A stretch of 64,000 nt of DNA from G963701675 sp963701675 (lineage in GTDB: Bacteria > Planctomycetota > Planctomycetia > Gemmatales > Gemmataceae): positions 1,488,001-1,552,000 of the forward strand of contig OY969623.1 of the NCBI GenBank assembly GCA_963701675.1, given 5' to 3'. Shown piece after piece: positions 28,936 to 37,792 of the stretch. The position numbers and the translations under genes are program-made. The notes below the pieces were generated by a model. The model was given only the letters and a program-made list of their open reading frames with translations. It did not search any database and was not told the origin of the DNA. Every line of letters begins with the position of its first letter. Within the stretch, counting starts at the first letter, position 1.

Positions 28936-29476
28936 TTAGCGCCTAAATTTGGTGTACGAGAAGCCGATCCCGACGGGTGGCGGCGGTGGGCAATGGTCCA
29001 CCACGTAAACCGGGTGGGCGGCGTAGTGCCGGCGCTGGCCTCGCGCAGGTCGCCTGCATTTCGCTCACTACGCGGTCGCTTACGCCGTTTTGCTTCAACC
29101 AGATGGTGTCCTGCGCTGAAAGCTGGAACACCGTTCCGCTGGCGCGGATGTGATTGACAATGACCTCGTCGCTAATGTGGCTGTGTGCCATCTGCACGAC
29201 GTCTTGCACGCCGAGCTGGGCACGGGCGTGAGCGGCTTCGACCTTCCGCTCGGTTTGATCGTGGGAATTGCCGATCAGCCCACCTGTTACCGCTCCAATG
29301 GCGCCGCCAATCGCGGCGCCGCCGGCCGTATGTCCGGTTTGACTGCCGATCACCGCGCCGGTCAGCGCTCCCAGTCCGCCGCCGGCCAACGCGCCATTTT
29401 CCGTGTGCGACAAGGATGAACAACCAGTGGTAAACGCGACGGGTATGGTCGATGCAATCAGTAATTTCCGGAACAT
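28936..29476 (-). CDS. Glycine-zipper outer-membrane lipoprotein (frameshifted C-terminus)
   Basis: A lipobox (VAFTTGCSS) precedes a glycine zipper (GALAGGGLGALTGAVIGSQ and onwards) like that of YMGG/SlyB-type outer-membrane lipoproteins, then a helical region (VVQMAHSHISDEVIVNHIRASG). The first frame ends at 28943 with an Arg-rich tail. The next frame instead gives AHPVYVVDHCPPPPPVGIG and stops at 28936, a Pro-rich ending usual for planctomycete relatives. The break lies at TCGCGC (29041-29046) and fits loss of one GC. The second of two adjacent ATGs (29476) is best spaced from AAGGAG. Confidence 0.7.
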
Positions 29477-29762
29477 CATAATCTCCTTCTCGGCCCGTTA
29501 AAGCGGGCGTAGGACTATGCGCTGGCGCCGCAATCCAGTCAAGGCAGCGTTGCCTGTTTTGCCGTTGACGGGCCGCGCCAGACCGTAAACCATATCAATG
29601 CGAGAGCAACTCCCCTGTTTTATCGGCAATTGTCCCGGGGCGAGTTGAAACTCACCGGATGGCGGCGACCGGAAAACTCAACCGAACTTTGCCAGCTTCA
29701 CCGTACTCTGTATGTTGTGAAAGCACCCTGGTCGGGTGGCCGCAGTGGAATGAGACGGGTCG

Positions 29763-30639
29763 ATGTCGAAAGTGGACGAGCCTGCCAACAACGCACTCAA
29801 ACCAGTGGACAATGCGCCCGTTGCTTCGTTTCATTACGCCGGGCTGACGATCGAAGGTTACTCACGCGCGGCGGTGCAGACGTATTGGCGCATTCCGGAG
29901 CTGAAGATCGGTTTTGACCTCGGCGCTCATCCGTGGGACTTCATGGGCACGCCGACGTGGTTCATCTCGCACACTCATTTGGATCACATCGCGGCACTTC
30001 CCGTCTACGTCGCGCGCCGGCGGATGATGAAAATGGGTCCGCCGACGTTGTTCCTTCCGGCGGAAGCGATAGAGGATGTCCGCCGCCTATTGCTGATCAT
30101 GCAACGGCTCGATCGAGGCCGAATGATCTGCCAACTCAACGGCGTCAACGCCGGCGATGAGATTGCGCTGTCACGTGATCACGTCGTCACAGCGTTTCCA
30201 ACAACGCACACCATCCCATCGCTTGGCTACCTCGTGTGGGAGCGGCGGAACAAGTTGAAAGACGAATACATCGGCCTGCCCGGAGACCGCATCCGCGACT
30301 TGCGGCTGTCCGGCGTTCAGGTTACGCGAGAAGTCCGGACGCCCTTGTTGGCCTACACCGGCGATACCAGCCCCGGCGGCTTGGACGCGTACCCTCCCGT
30401 GTTCGAAGCGAAAGTCCTCATCACCGAGTTGAGTTTCATTCGCCCGAATCACCGGCGTGAGAAGATTCACAAGTTCGGACACATGCATCTCGACGATCTA
30501 CTGGAACGCGCCGACCGCTTCCGCAATGAATTGATCGTCTGCGCACTTCAGCACCAGGTACCACCCACACGAAGTGCGCCGAATCGTCGAAGCGAAACTG
30601 CCACCGGGGTTGCGGGAACGGGTGAAGTTGTGGCTGTAG
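29763..30639 (+). CDS. RNase Z-like metallo-beta-lactamase fold hydrolase (frameshifted C-terminus)
   Basis: The metallo-beta-lactamase signature SHTHLDHIAALPVY, a later TTHTIPSLGYLVW, an Asp ligand (YTGDTSPGG) and HMHLDD place it with the tRNA 3-prime-processing RNase Z/ElaC-like family, though the long flexible arm is not obvious. The first frame runs past base 30540 into an unlikely tail ending at 30692. Another frame gives the family ending AHFSTRYHPHEVRRIVEAKL, stopping at 30639. The break is at TGCGCAC (30540-30546) and fits loss of one GC from TGCGCGCAC. The joined protein is about 292 residues. tRNA processing is plausible but not shown. Confidence 0.75.
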
Positions 30640-30743
30640 GGTTACCAAACTCGTCAGAAAAAATGACCGGGCAGGCGTCCATGGTCTGGTAGAATTACCG
30701 ACGGAGGCTGTCTCACATAAACCTTGGAGCGTGGGAGACGATC

Positions 30744-31004
30744 ATGATTCGGGCACGCGTTCGGCACGGTCGGCTCGAGACTCAGGATCCCATCCCAGAG
30801 GAGTGGGAAGGGCAATCTGTCACCATCGCTCCCATGACACCCGATCACCCGATGCCCGATTTAGAAGAGTGCCTGGCTGCATTGGAAAGGCTTGGCCCGA
30901 TGGAGTTCGAGCCGGGCGAGCGGGAAGACGGGGCGCTCCTGCTGGCGGAACAGGATCGAATCAGCCGCGCGGCGATGCAGGCGATTGCGGATAACCAGGC
31001 GTGA
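30744..31004 (+). CDS. Probable antitoxin of a PIN toxin-antitoxin pair
   Basis: This acidic 86-residue protein begins with a short beta motif (MIRARVRHGRLETQDPIPEEWEGQSVTI) like other small planctomycete antitoxins, and has an acidic helical C-terminus. It overlaps the PIN gene by four bases (GTGA), so the two are translated together. I identify it as an antitoxin mainly from this position. Confidence 0.6.
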   Translation: MIRARVRHGRLETQDPIPEEWEGQSVTIAPMTPDHPMPDLEECLAALERLGPMEFEPGEREDGALLLAEQDRISRAAMQAIADNQA

Positions 31005-31402
31005 ACCGATACCTCCTGGATACCAACCACCTGTCAGCATATCTGGACCGTGTGCCGGATTTGAAACGTCGCGTGGACGCCGCGCTTCGATCTGGTGATC
31101 GCTTCGGAATTTGTTTACCCGTCTTGTGCGAATACAAGGCCGGGATTCGACTTGGTCGGCGCTTTCGACAGAACCTTGCTCGACTGCAAGCAGCGCTGGC
31201 GATCTTTCGGCTGTGGCCGGCCGATGAACAAATCGCATCCGAGTTTGCGACGCTCTTTCAAGAACTTCGCACCGCCGGACAGATGCTGTCTCAGTTTGAT
31301 CTTCTAATAGCCGCAATCGCTCGTCACGGAAAACTGACACTGCTCAGCGCTGACCGGGATTACGAGCGCGTTCAGCAGCTTAGGGTGGAGAACTGGCTAT
31401 GA
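31001..31402 (+). CDS. vapC: PIN-domain ribonuclease toxin (VapC family)
   Basis: The 133-residue PIN protein opens with the metal-binding motif YLLDTNHLSAYL, then CLPVLCEYKAGI (the conserved Glu) and ends LSQFDLLIAAIARHGKLTLLSADRDYERV, which supplies the last two acidic residues. This is the four-acid site of VapC endoribonucleases that cut tRNA or rRNA. It starts with GTG at 31001, overlapping the antitoxin stop. Confidence 0.85.
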   Translation: MNRYLLDTNHLSAYLDRVPDLKRRVDAALRSGDRFGICLPVLCEYKAGIRLGRRFRQNLARLQAALAIFRLWPADEQIASEFATLFQELRTAGQMLSQFDLLIAAIARHGKLTLLSADRDYERVQQLRVENWL

Positions 31403-31477
31403 GTTTGGTTGGCATAGTCGGGTGTCATACCCATGGCATTGGGCGGAAATGGGACGACGCCTAAGTCCCAGTTAGCG

Positions 31478-33838
31478 CTACCTCCCTTCCTTCCCCATCT
31501 CCTCGAACGTGTAATTCCCAATCGGATACTTCTTCCAATCCTTGTAATCGAAATGCCACCATTCGGCTTCGTAAACAGTGAATCCGTCGGCTTCCATTGC
31601 CTGCCTCAAGATTTCTCGGTGCCAGCGCTGAAGTGAGGTGCCGCCGAGGTAATCCGGGTACGAGCGGTCCGACATTTCATCGTAACCGCCGGGCATTTCG
31701 ACGACTTTTCCTGAACTCAATTCGTAGAGCGACAAATCAACGGCACAACCGCGATTGTGCCGAGAGCCGTTTTCAGGGTTGGCGACGAAGATTCGTAGGT
31801 TTTCCGGAGTGGCGTCCCAGAACATTTTGGTCACATACCACGGCCGGTAGCCGTCGAACACAACCAGGCCAAAGCCGCGCTCCTTCAGTTTGCGATGAAC
31901 GCGGACGAGGGCCTCGGCTGCCGGTCGTTGCAGGTATGCCTTGGCCGACGTGTAGAACGGCGTGCTTAAGAAGTTATTCGTCGTGGCATAGCGGATATCC
32001 AGGTGGATGGTTGGATCAAGCGTAACGAGTTCGACAAGGTCCGGCTGGGCGAACTCACCGCGCTCGGCCGGTGGCTTGGCCGCAAGAGCATTGCGGCGAA
32101 GTTCGTCCAAGGGACGCATCGGCTTGATCTTAAAGGTCTCGCCGCCCTCGCCGGACAGTTTCCGGCGTGGAAAAGCCACATTTGCCGCCTCCGCCAACTC
32201 GACTTCGCCGGTGCTGTTCCGCCGAAACACGATCTTTTCATCGTGGTACAATCCCCAATCCGGAAACTCGAAGATATTCTCGGCGACTTCCTTGAGCGAG
32301 TAGAGAAAGAACCATTCGATGAGTGCATGCAGTTGTCCGTCCTTCTCGAGAATGTAGAGGACGTTGTGGTCCCAGCCGTATTCGCCGATAAGTCCTCGCC
32401 AGCGCTCCGGGATCGGTGCAGGCCGCGGAATGTCGGCGCGGTCGAATGTGTCGGCGCCTATCCGCAGTTTGTCCGACTCGCGCGTGATCCGAAGCCCGAA
32501 ATCCAATCGATCATCGATGACGAGGTCATCGCCGTCGGCACGTAACTCGACGCGGAAGCCGCCACGTTTCGGAAGCAGCCACAGCTTTCCCGCACGCTCG
32601 TAAACGTCCAGTTGTTTTTCACCCGCCTTGTACCGACCCGCCAATCGCCGAGCCAACTCTGGTTCAAGTGGTTTGGTTTCGACTGTCTTCGGCAACGACT
32701 TCCCGTGTTTCGCGGCGACCATATATCGGAGTGCGGTATCGGCGATCCGGGTGGCAACCGCATTGGCACAGTCGCACGAAATCGCGACGACCACGCCGAG
32801 TTTTTCGTCGGGGAGGGCCGCGAGCTCAGTGGCGAAGCCGTAAATGGCGCCGCCGTGGCCAATGCGGCGCGCGCCGTCAAGTTCCGACAGCATGAAGCCA
32901 ATGCCAAAGCCGGTTTTCGTTCCCGGTTTCGCAAACTGCGGCGTCAACATCTGATCCAGACTTTTCGATTGCACCAGTGGGCCGTTCGGTCCATTCCCAT
33001 TGGCAAACAACATCTTCAGGAAACGCGCCAGGTCGGTCACCGTGGAGTACATGCAGCCGGCGGGCGCCATGCCGAGCTCGAACGTGGGCGCCGGGAACTC
33101 ACGGCCGGAGTAAGTCCACATTATTGCCGATGCCAAGTCGCGGCCGATCTCGGCCGACGGCTCGAAACTACTCTTCGACATCCCGAGCGGGTCGAGGACT
33201 TGCGCTTTCAAATACTTCGAGAAACCAACTTTCTGCGTGTGCTCCAGGACATGACCGACGACGGCGATTCCAGCATTGGAATACTTGATTCGCTTCTCAG
33301 GTTCAATCACCAATGACGTTTGATTTAGGCTCTCGACGGTTCGTGCCAACGGCGGCGCCGACGCATCGAAGTAATGCCCAACCGGAGGCTCTCGAACCAA
33401 TCCGGCCCGATGCGACATAAGCTGCCGCAACGTGATCGGTTTGTCGAAGGTGCTCTTTGGCTTGAACGTCGGAAGATATTGAGTCACCGGCGCGTCGAGA
33501 TCAAGCTTCCCGGCCTCCACAAGCTGCATCACCGCAACGTCGGTGAAAAGTTTGGAAACCGAACCGACGCGATACACCGTGTCGGCCGAGGCTGCGGTTT
33601 TCGATTTCGGATCGGCAAATCCAATGCCGCGCGACCAGATAATGTTCTGATCATCCACCAGCGCGATTGATACGGCAGGAAGGTTTTTGGACTCGATTTC
33701 CCGTTTGATGAACGTCTCAAGCGCGGCAATCGCCGCTTGGTATGGTTTGGCGTCTTTGCTCTGGGGAAAAGGCGCGGCGCCAGCGGCGGTGACGACTAAA
33801 AGAATGCATGCGCAAACCCGACGTTGCTCACTTAACAT
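31478..33838 (-). CDS. Fusion of class C beta-lactamase-like hydrolase and VanX-type D-Ala-D-Ala dipeptidase
   Basis: About 786 residues. After a signal peptide (VCACILLVVTAAGAAPFP), residues about 35-390 form a beta-lactamase/DD-peptidase domain with the SxxK motif (GSVSKL), YSN (KYSNAG) and HGG (GHGGAIYGF). A middle beta-rich domain of about 180 residues follows. The C-terminus (from about 600) is a VanX/DdpX peptidase with its zinc ligands: SRHNRGCAVDLSL and EWWHFDY, and the catalytic Arg in FDGYRPW. Both halves act on D-Ala-containing peptides, so the fusion likely trims peptidoglycan or recycled peptides in the periplasm. I start at the ATG at 33838. It follows the solute-binding lipoprotein gene by 37 bases. 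Confidence 0.85.
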   Translation of the reverse strand: MLSEQRRVCACILLVVTAAGAAPFPQSKDAKPYQAAIAALETFIKREIESKNLPAVSIALVDDQNIIWSRGIGFADPKSKTAASADTVYRVGSVSKLFTDVAVMQLVEAGKLDLDAPVTQYLPTFKPKSTFDKPITLRQLMSHRAGLVREPPVGHYFDASAPPLARTVESLNQTSLVIEPEKRIKYSNAGIAVVGHVLEHTQKVGFSKYLKAQVLDPLGMSKSSFEPSAEIGRDLASAIMWTYSGREFPAPTFELGMAPAGCMYSTVTDLARFLKMLFANGNGPNGPLVQSKSLDQMLTPQFAKPGTKTGFGIGFMLSELDGARRIGHGGAIYGFATELAALPDEKLGVVVAISCDCANAVATRIADTALRYMVAAKHGKSLPKTVETKPLEPELARRLAGRYKAGEKQLDVYERAGKLWLLPKRGGFRVELRADGDDLVIDDRLDFGLRITRESDKLRIGADTFDRADIPRPAPIPERWRGLIGEYGWDHNVLYILEKDGQLHALIEWFFLYSLKEVAENIFEFPDWGLYHDEKIVFRRNSTGEVELAEAANVAFPRRKLSGEGGETFKIKPMRPLDELRRNALAAKPPAERGEFAQPDLVELVTLDPTIHLDIRYATTNNFLSTPFYTSAKAYLQRPAAEALVRVHRKLKERGFGLVVFDGYRPWYVTKMFWDATPENLRIFVANPENGSRHNRGCAVDLSLYELSSGKVVEMPGGYDEMSDRSYPDYLGGTSLQRWHREILRQAMEADGFTVYEAEWWHFDYKDWKKYPIGNYTFEEMGKEGR

Positions 33839-33875
33839 TGCAACCTCCGCGGTTGTTGAATCAACCTCTTGCAAC

Positions 33876-35000
33876 TTATTGGCTCTTAGGGCCAAAGGTT
33901 GCGACCGTCCGTGTTGTGCCCGGCTCGATCCGAACGGCATACATTACACGCCTGGCCCATCCGTCGGACTCGAGGGTTATCGGCCCCGTTACGCTATCGA
34001 GTTGTTTTATCTCCGCTAGAGTGTCGCGCAGCTTGGGGCCAAATGGTTCAGGAGACTTGCGCATGGCGTCGAATAGCAGCCGCGCGCTGTCATAGGCGAG
34101 TGCCGCATGAAGATTGGGCGGTTCGCGGAAGCGTTCCTCGTATTTCCGAACGAACTCGCGTGCCTGTGGCTCTGTTCCGACAAACGCGGTAGTGATGCAG
34201 ACCGGGTTCTTTAGTCCGTTTGACATCAGTCGTGCGGTCTCGGTGTCAGAAACACCAAGTAAGACTGGCGTCTTGTCACTTAACTCCGGCATACGAATCT
34301 CGGCAAAGTCTTCCTCGCTGCCGACGAGCACTGCAAGGCCCGGCCGTTCCGCGCTCAGCCGACCAAGCGCATCTTTCAGATCAGTTGGGGACTGAAACGT
34401 CCACTCGCCAACTACTCGGTGACCGGCTTTGCGATAGTCCCGGCAAAATGTTGAAGCGATAGTCTGCGAATGGCCGGAAATGCTTGGATGATTGTTGACG
34501 AGAACTGCGGCCGGCGGGGCGGCGAGTTCTTTGCTTGCGAAATGAGCAAGCAATTTGCCTCGCGCCGTCGGAGAAATTGAGGTGTGAAACACGAAGCCTG
34601 TCTCCGGACGATTGGCCGTGCCGCCTGGAGCGATCAGTGGAATCTTCGACGACTCGGCGACTTGGGCCAAAGCCTCGGCCTGAATCGGATCGGTCCCGCC
34701 GATCAACGCAACCACATTGTCCGTTGTAATCAGCCGGACGGCGGCTGCCCGCACCGCGTCACGGTCGGCCGCGCATTCGGGATGAAGCACTTTCACACGC
34801 CGGCCCGAGATCAGGTTGCCGGCCGCATTGACCTCTTCGACCGCCAACAAGATCCCGCGACGCGCCTGTTCGGTCGAGGACGCATTGAGCCGCGATCCCG
34901 GCGCCAAATGACCTACAAGAATCGGTTCGGACTCTGACTTGCCGCCGCAACCGGAGGTAAGCAGAACCACACATGCGAAAGTGATTCGTAAATATCGCAC
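33876..35000 (-). CDS. Periplasmic solute-binding lipoprotein (branched-chain amino-acid type)
   Basis: The GTG at 35000 is preferred: it lies five bases after GGAGG and yields an ideal lipoprotein signal (YLRITFACVVLLTSGCGG). An ATG at 35033 would add 11 residues. The mature protein has the type 1 periplasmic-binding fold of LivJ relatives: ILVGHLAPGS, GGTDPIQAEALAQVAESSKIPLIAPGGTA, and FVGTEPQAREFVRKYEERF. It would bind an amino acid or small amide. No permease or ATPase genes are near, so it may be a sensor subunit; downstream is the beta-lactamase/VanX fusion. Confidence 0.8.
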   Translation of the reverse strand: MRYLRITFACVVLLTSGCGGKSESEPILVGHLAPGSRLNASSTEQARRGILLAVEEVNAAGNLISGRRVKVLHPECAADRDAVRAAAVRLITTDNVVALIGGTDPIQAEALAQVAESSKIPLIAPGGTANRPETGFVFHTSISPTARGKLLAHFASKELAAPPAAVLVNNHPSISGHSQTIASTFCRDYRKAGHRVVGEWTFQSPTDLKDALGRLSAERPGLAVLVGSEEDFAEIRMPELSDKTPVLLGVSDTETARLMSNGLKNPVCITTAFVGTEPQAREFVRKYEERFREPPNLHAALAYDSARLLFDAMRKSPEPFGPKLRDTLAEIKQLDSVTGPITLESDGWARRVMYAVRIEPGTTRTVATFGPKSQ

Positions 35001-35160
35001 TAGCACCTCCAGCGCGCTTACGCGCACAGGCACCCATTACCATACTTGCAAAGTGAGAGAGATTCGAGCGAAGTGCGCGCGAGGATACGAACTACCAGAG
35101 GAAGGAATCGAAAACTGAGATGGAATATGGAGCAAGTCGCAGGGGGCTGAACGGCCGTGC

Positions 35161-35358
35161 CTATTCCGTCACTACTTTGGCAACGGTGGCGCCTGGAGTC
35201 TCGCGATTATTCGCCAGTAGCTCCTGGCGGAAGATGGGCACATCGCGGGGGGCTTCAATTCCCAGCCGAATCTTGCCGCGGTCGATGTCGACAATCGTGA
35301 TGCAGATATTGTCGCCGATGTGAATCTTTTCCCCGAGCTTCCGGCTGAGGACCAACAT
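35161..35358 (-). CDS. csrA: Carbon storage regulator CsrA
   Basis: The 65-residue protein reads MLVLSRKLGEKIHIGDNICITIVDIDRGKIRLGIEAPRDV in outline, the invariant CsrA core with Leu4, Arg6 and the RLGIEAP-x-x-V RNA-binding strand. CsrA binds GGA-containing mRNA leaders as a dimer to block or alter translation. An AAGGAGGG site precedes the ATG. No flagellar genes adjoin it, unlike in many bacteria. The acidic/polar C-terminus (ETPGATVAKVVTE) is variable in the family. Confidence 0.95.
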   Translation of the reverse strand: MLVLSRKLGEKIHIGDNICITIVDIDRGKIRLGIEAPRDVPIFRQELLANNRETPGATVAKVVTE

Positions 35359-35819
35359 TGGTTGCCCTCCTTCTTGGCGCTGCGTCAGTGCTCAGCAATT
35401 CTACGCTACGTTTTGGCCATTCGCCCTGAATTCGGCGTTAATTTGCTATTCTCAAGGACCTGCAACTCCGCCACGACGCACACCGTCCGCAAAGGCGGCG
35501 CACGCGCACTATACGTAAACACTGGTAAAAACTGCACTTATGCCGAGCGAACAGCGAACGCCGCTGACGTTAATGCCGACTAAGTAGTTTTGACGATGAT
35601 GTGTCACAGTCTGCGCAGCTGACCGCGGACACTTGAAAAGATGCAAATGTGCTCAAATGAGCAGGCGACGCATGACCAAAGGTCTCCCGGCTCTTCCACT
35701 TTCTCAAGTTTGCGTTCCTTGCCTCAAGACCCAGCGTCGCCGACCCGGCTTGCGATTTTGGACCGAAGTTGACACAATTCCGCCCCACGGAACCACGCAC
35801 CTCTCTATAAGGAACCCGC
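35359..35819. other. Intergenic region between divergent csrA and phosphatase genes
   Basis: This gap of 461 bases contains no frame with recognisable family content. It should hold the promoters of both flanking genes. TTGACA occurs near 35769 but no well-spaced -10 element follows it. I see no repeats or strong hairpin. Confidence 0.4.
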
Positions 35820-36524
35820 GTGCGAAAGCTGAACGTCTCGCTTACCCAATTGTTCCAGTGGTGCATGGGGGTTTCCATTGCACTTCTGGTGACGGCGGCG
35901 CCATACGGCTATTACCGCTGGCATTACGCCGACCATAAACGGCTGCGGGAAGTGGTGCCCGGCCGAGTTTATCGCAGCGGCCAGTTGACCGCGACCGGGA
36001 TTGCGGAAGCCGTTCAACGGCTCAACCTGCGAACCGTCATCAACCTTCAGGACGAGTATCCGGACCCCGATGTCGCTCGCAGTTTCTTTGATCGAAGTAA
36101 CGTAAAAGAGAAAGCCCTCTGCGAACAGCTTGGAGTTCGCTACGTCTTCATCCCACCGGACCTGGTTCCACCGAATCGTTCACCCGCTGAACATCCAAAG
36201 GCGATCGATCAATTTCTGGCCGTCATGGACGACCCCACCGTCTACCCCGTGCTTATTCATTGCCGCGCCGGGTTACACCGAACCGGCGTCCTGACCGCCG
36301 TCTACCGCATGGAGTACCAGAAGTGGAGCACCCGCGCTGCGTTTCGGGAGCTCAAGGCCAACGGCTTCGGAGATTCGACGTGCAACTCGGCCAATGAGTA
36401 CGTGGTTCAGTACGTGCTTTCCTATATTCGCCGCGATGACGGGTCCAGCCTTAGCAGTCAGGCGTCTGAAAACCGGCCGAACGCACTGACTCTTGAACCT
36501 GTTCGTCTGACTCCTGACCCCTGA
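35820..36524 (+). CDS. Membrane-anchored dual-specificity/tyrosine phosphatase-like protein
   Basis: A single N-terminal helix (FQWCMGVSIALLVTAAPYGYY) is followed by a phosphatase domain: VYRSGQLTATGI, TVINLQDEYPD, and the P-loop HCRAGLHRTG, which is CX5R with the Thr after Arg. This fold removes phosphate from proteins, phosphoinositides or sugars. The start is GTG at 35820, six to eight bases after AAGGA. The C-terminal 25 residues (RPNALTLEPVRLTPDP) are low-complexity and run into the repeated CTGACCCCTGACCCCTGG. The LptF-like gene starts 16 bases later, so the two are likely co-transcribed. Confidence 0.8.
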   Translation: MRKLNVSLTQLFQWCMGVSIALLVTAAPYGYYRWHYADHKRLREVVPGRVYRSGQLTATGIAEAVQRLNLRTVINLQDEYPDPDVARSFFDRSNVKEKALCEQLGVRYVFIPPDLVPPNRSPAEHPKAIDQFLAVMDDPTVYPVLIHCRAGLHRTGVLTAVYRMEYQKWSTRAAFRELKANGFGDSTCNSANEYVVQYVLSYIRRDDGSSLSSQASENRPNALTLEPVRLTPDP

Positions 36525-36540
36525 CCCCTGGCCGCATTTC

Positions 36541-37653
36541 ATGCGACTTCTCGACCGACTGCTGATCCGCAGCTTCCTGAAGGCTTACTTTTTCTGCTTG
36601 TTAAGCCTTCTGAGCATCTACGTCGTCGTCGACCTATTCACCAATCTTGATTCGTTCTCGGACGACACCAAGGGACTCCGCGTCATCGTGGAACGGATCG
36701 GTATTTATTACGGCTACCGAATTGCCCGCTACTACGACCAAATGAGCGAAGCCGTCGTGCTTTTGGCGGCCGCGTTCACCATCGCCTGGATGCAGCGCAA
36801 CAACGAACTGGTGCCACTTTTGTCGGCCGGTGTTTCCACACGGCGCGTCATTCGACCGATCTTGTTCACTGCTTTCCTCACGCTTGGCATCGGTCTGGCG
36901 AATCAGGAATTCCTCATCCCGCGAATCGCCAAACAGCTCATGAGCGAGCGCGATGACTTCAAGGGCGAAAAACCGGTCCTCGTTCAAGGCGCCTACGAAC
37001 CCAACGGCATCCACATCGAAGGCGAGGTCGCGTCACGTGCCGAGGGGATGGTGGTGCGGAAGGTGTACGTCGTCATTCCGGAAAGTCTTGCGGGCACCTT
37101 GATCAATCTAAGCGCCAAGGAAGGGCGTTACTTTCCGCCGGGAGAAGGCCGGTTAAGAGGCGGGTGGCTGCTGACTGAAACCACACCGGCCGAGCCGCCG
37201 GAACTCAAGGATTGGAACCAGCCCGAGATTCTGGAAATGATCGATCCCGGCAAGTTCTTCTTGCACACCCAAGAGGTCGATTTCGATGCCGTCACGCGAA
37301 CTCGAAACTGGTACGCATTCGCATCGACGTTACGCTTGAAGGACGAATTGCAGAAACCGGATACCACGCGCATGGCCGCCATGGCGGTATTGTTCCACAG
37401 CCGGCTCACCCGGCCAATCCTGGGCGCCATCCTGATCTTGATGGGCCTTTCCGTGATCCTGCGCGATCAGAATCGCAATGTCTTTCTCAGTGCGGGGCTG
37501 TGCTTAGTCCTTTGTGCGATCTTTTTTGCCGCGCTCTTTTCTTGCAAGTTTCTCGGCGACAACGAGTATGTCGCCCCTGCCCTGGCAGCCTGGCTGCCGG
37601 TCATCACCTTCGGCCCGTTTGCGCTGGTGCAGTTCGAGGCGGTTCACACTTAG
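36541..37653 (+). CDS. LptF/LptG-family permease
   Basis: The 370-residue protein has the LptFG layout: one or two helices at the start (LIRSFLKAYFFCLLSLLSIYVVVD), further helices near residues 70-90 and 95-115, a soluble middle domain, and three helices at the end (ILGAILILMGLSVIL, FLSAGLCLVLCAIFFAALF, AALAAWLPVITFGPFALVQF). These proteins extract lipopolysaccharide or other lipids from the inner membrane with LptB. The LLDRLLIRSFLKAY opening is typical. No lptB gene is nearby. It is followed by a long hairpin. Confidence 0.85.
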   Translation: MRLLDRLLIRSFLKAYFFCLLSLLSIYVVVDLFTNLDSFSDDTKGLRVIVERIGIYYGYRIARYYDQMSEAVVLLAAAFTIAWMQRNNELVPLLSAGVSTRRVIRPILFTAFLTLGIGLANQEFLIPRIAKQLMSERDDFKGEKPVLVQGAYEPNGIHIEGEVASRAEGMVVRKVYVVIPESLAGTLINLSAKEGRYFPPGEGRLRGGWLLTETTPAEPPELKDWNQPEILEMIDPGKFFLHTQEVDFDAVTRTRNWYAFASTLRLKDELQKPDTTRMAAMAVLFHSRLTRPILGAILILMGLSVILRDQNRNVFLSAGLCLVLCAIFFAALFSCKFLGDNEYVAPALAAWLPVITFGPFALVQFEAVHT

Positions 37654-37675
37654 TTGCTGCGCCAATAGTTGAATC

Positions 37676-37725
37676 GGCGAGCCGAGTTGCGTCAGCAACC
37701 GGTTGCTTACGCAACTCGGCTCGCC
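37676..37725. terminator. Near-perfect 50-base hairpin after the LptF-like gene
   Basis: GGCGAGCCGAGTTGCGT (37676-37692) pairs perfectly with 37709-37725. After one mismatch, AGCAACC pairs with GGTTGCT, leaving almost no loop. It begins 22 bases after the stop. No T-run follows it. Confidence 0.55.
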
Positions 37726-37792
37726 CGTATTCCAGGTTGTACAATGACCCGCACTGAGATTCGATTCGCTTTCGTTGCATTGGAGTACCTGC

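Noticed and set aside
29630..29917. A 95-residue frame before the RNase Z-like gene
   Set aside because: It overlaps the start of that gene in another frame, is rich in Arg and Ser and lacks a ribosome binding site.
32003..33316. Long plus-strand frames opposite the beta-lactamase/VanX gene
   Set aside because: The opposite strand has a full set of catalytic motifs in two domains; these frames have none.
36490..36530. CTGACCCCTGACCCCTGG repeat as a CRISPR or phase-variable tract
   Set aside because: Only two to three short imperfect units, no spacers, no cas genes; it is merely low-complexity sequence at the end of the phosphatase gene.
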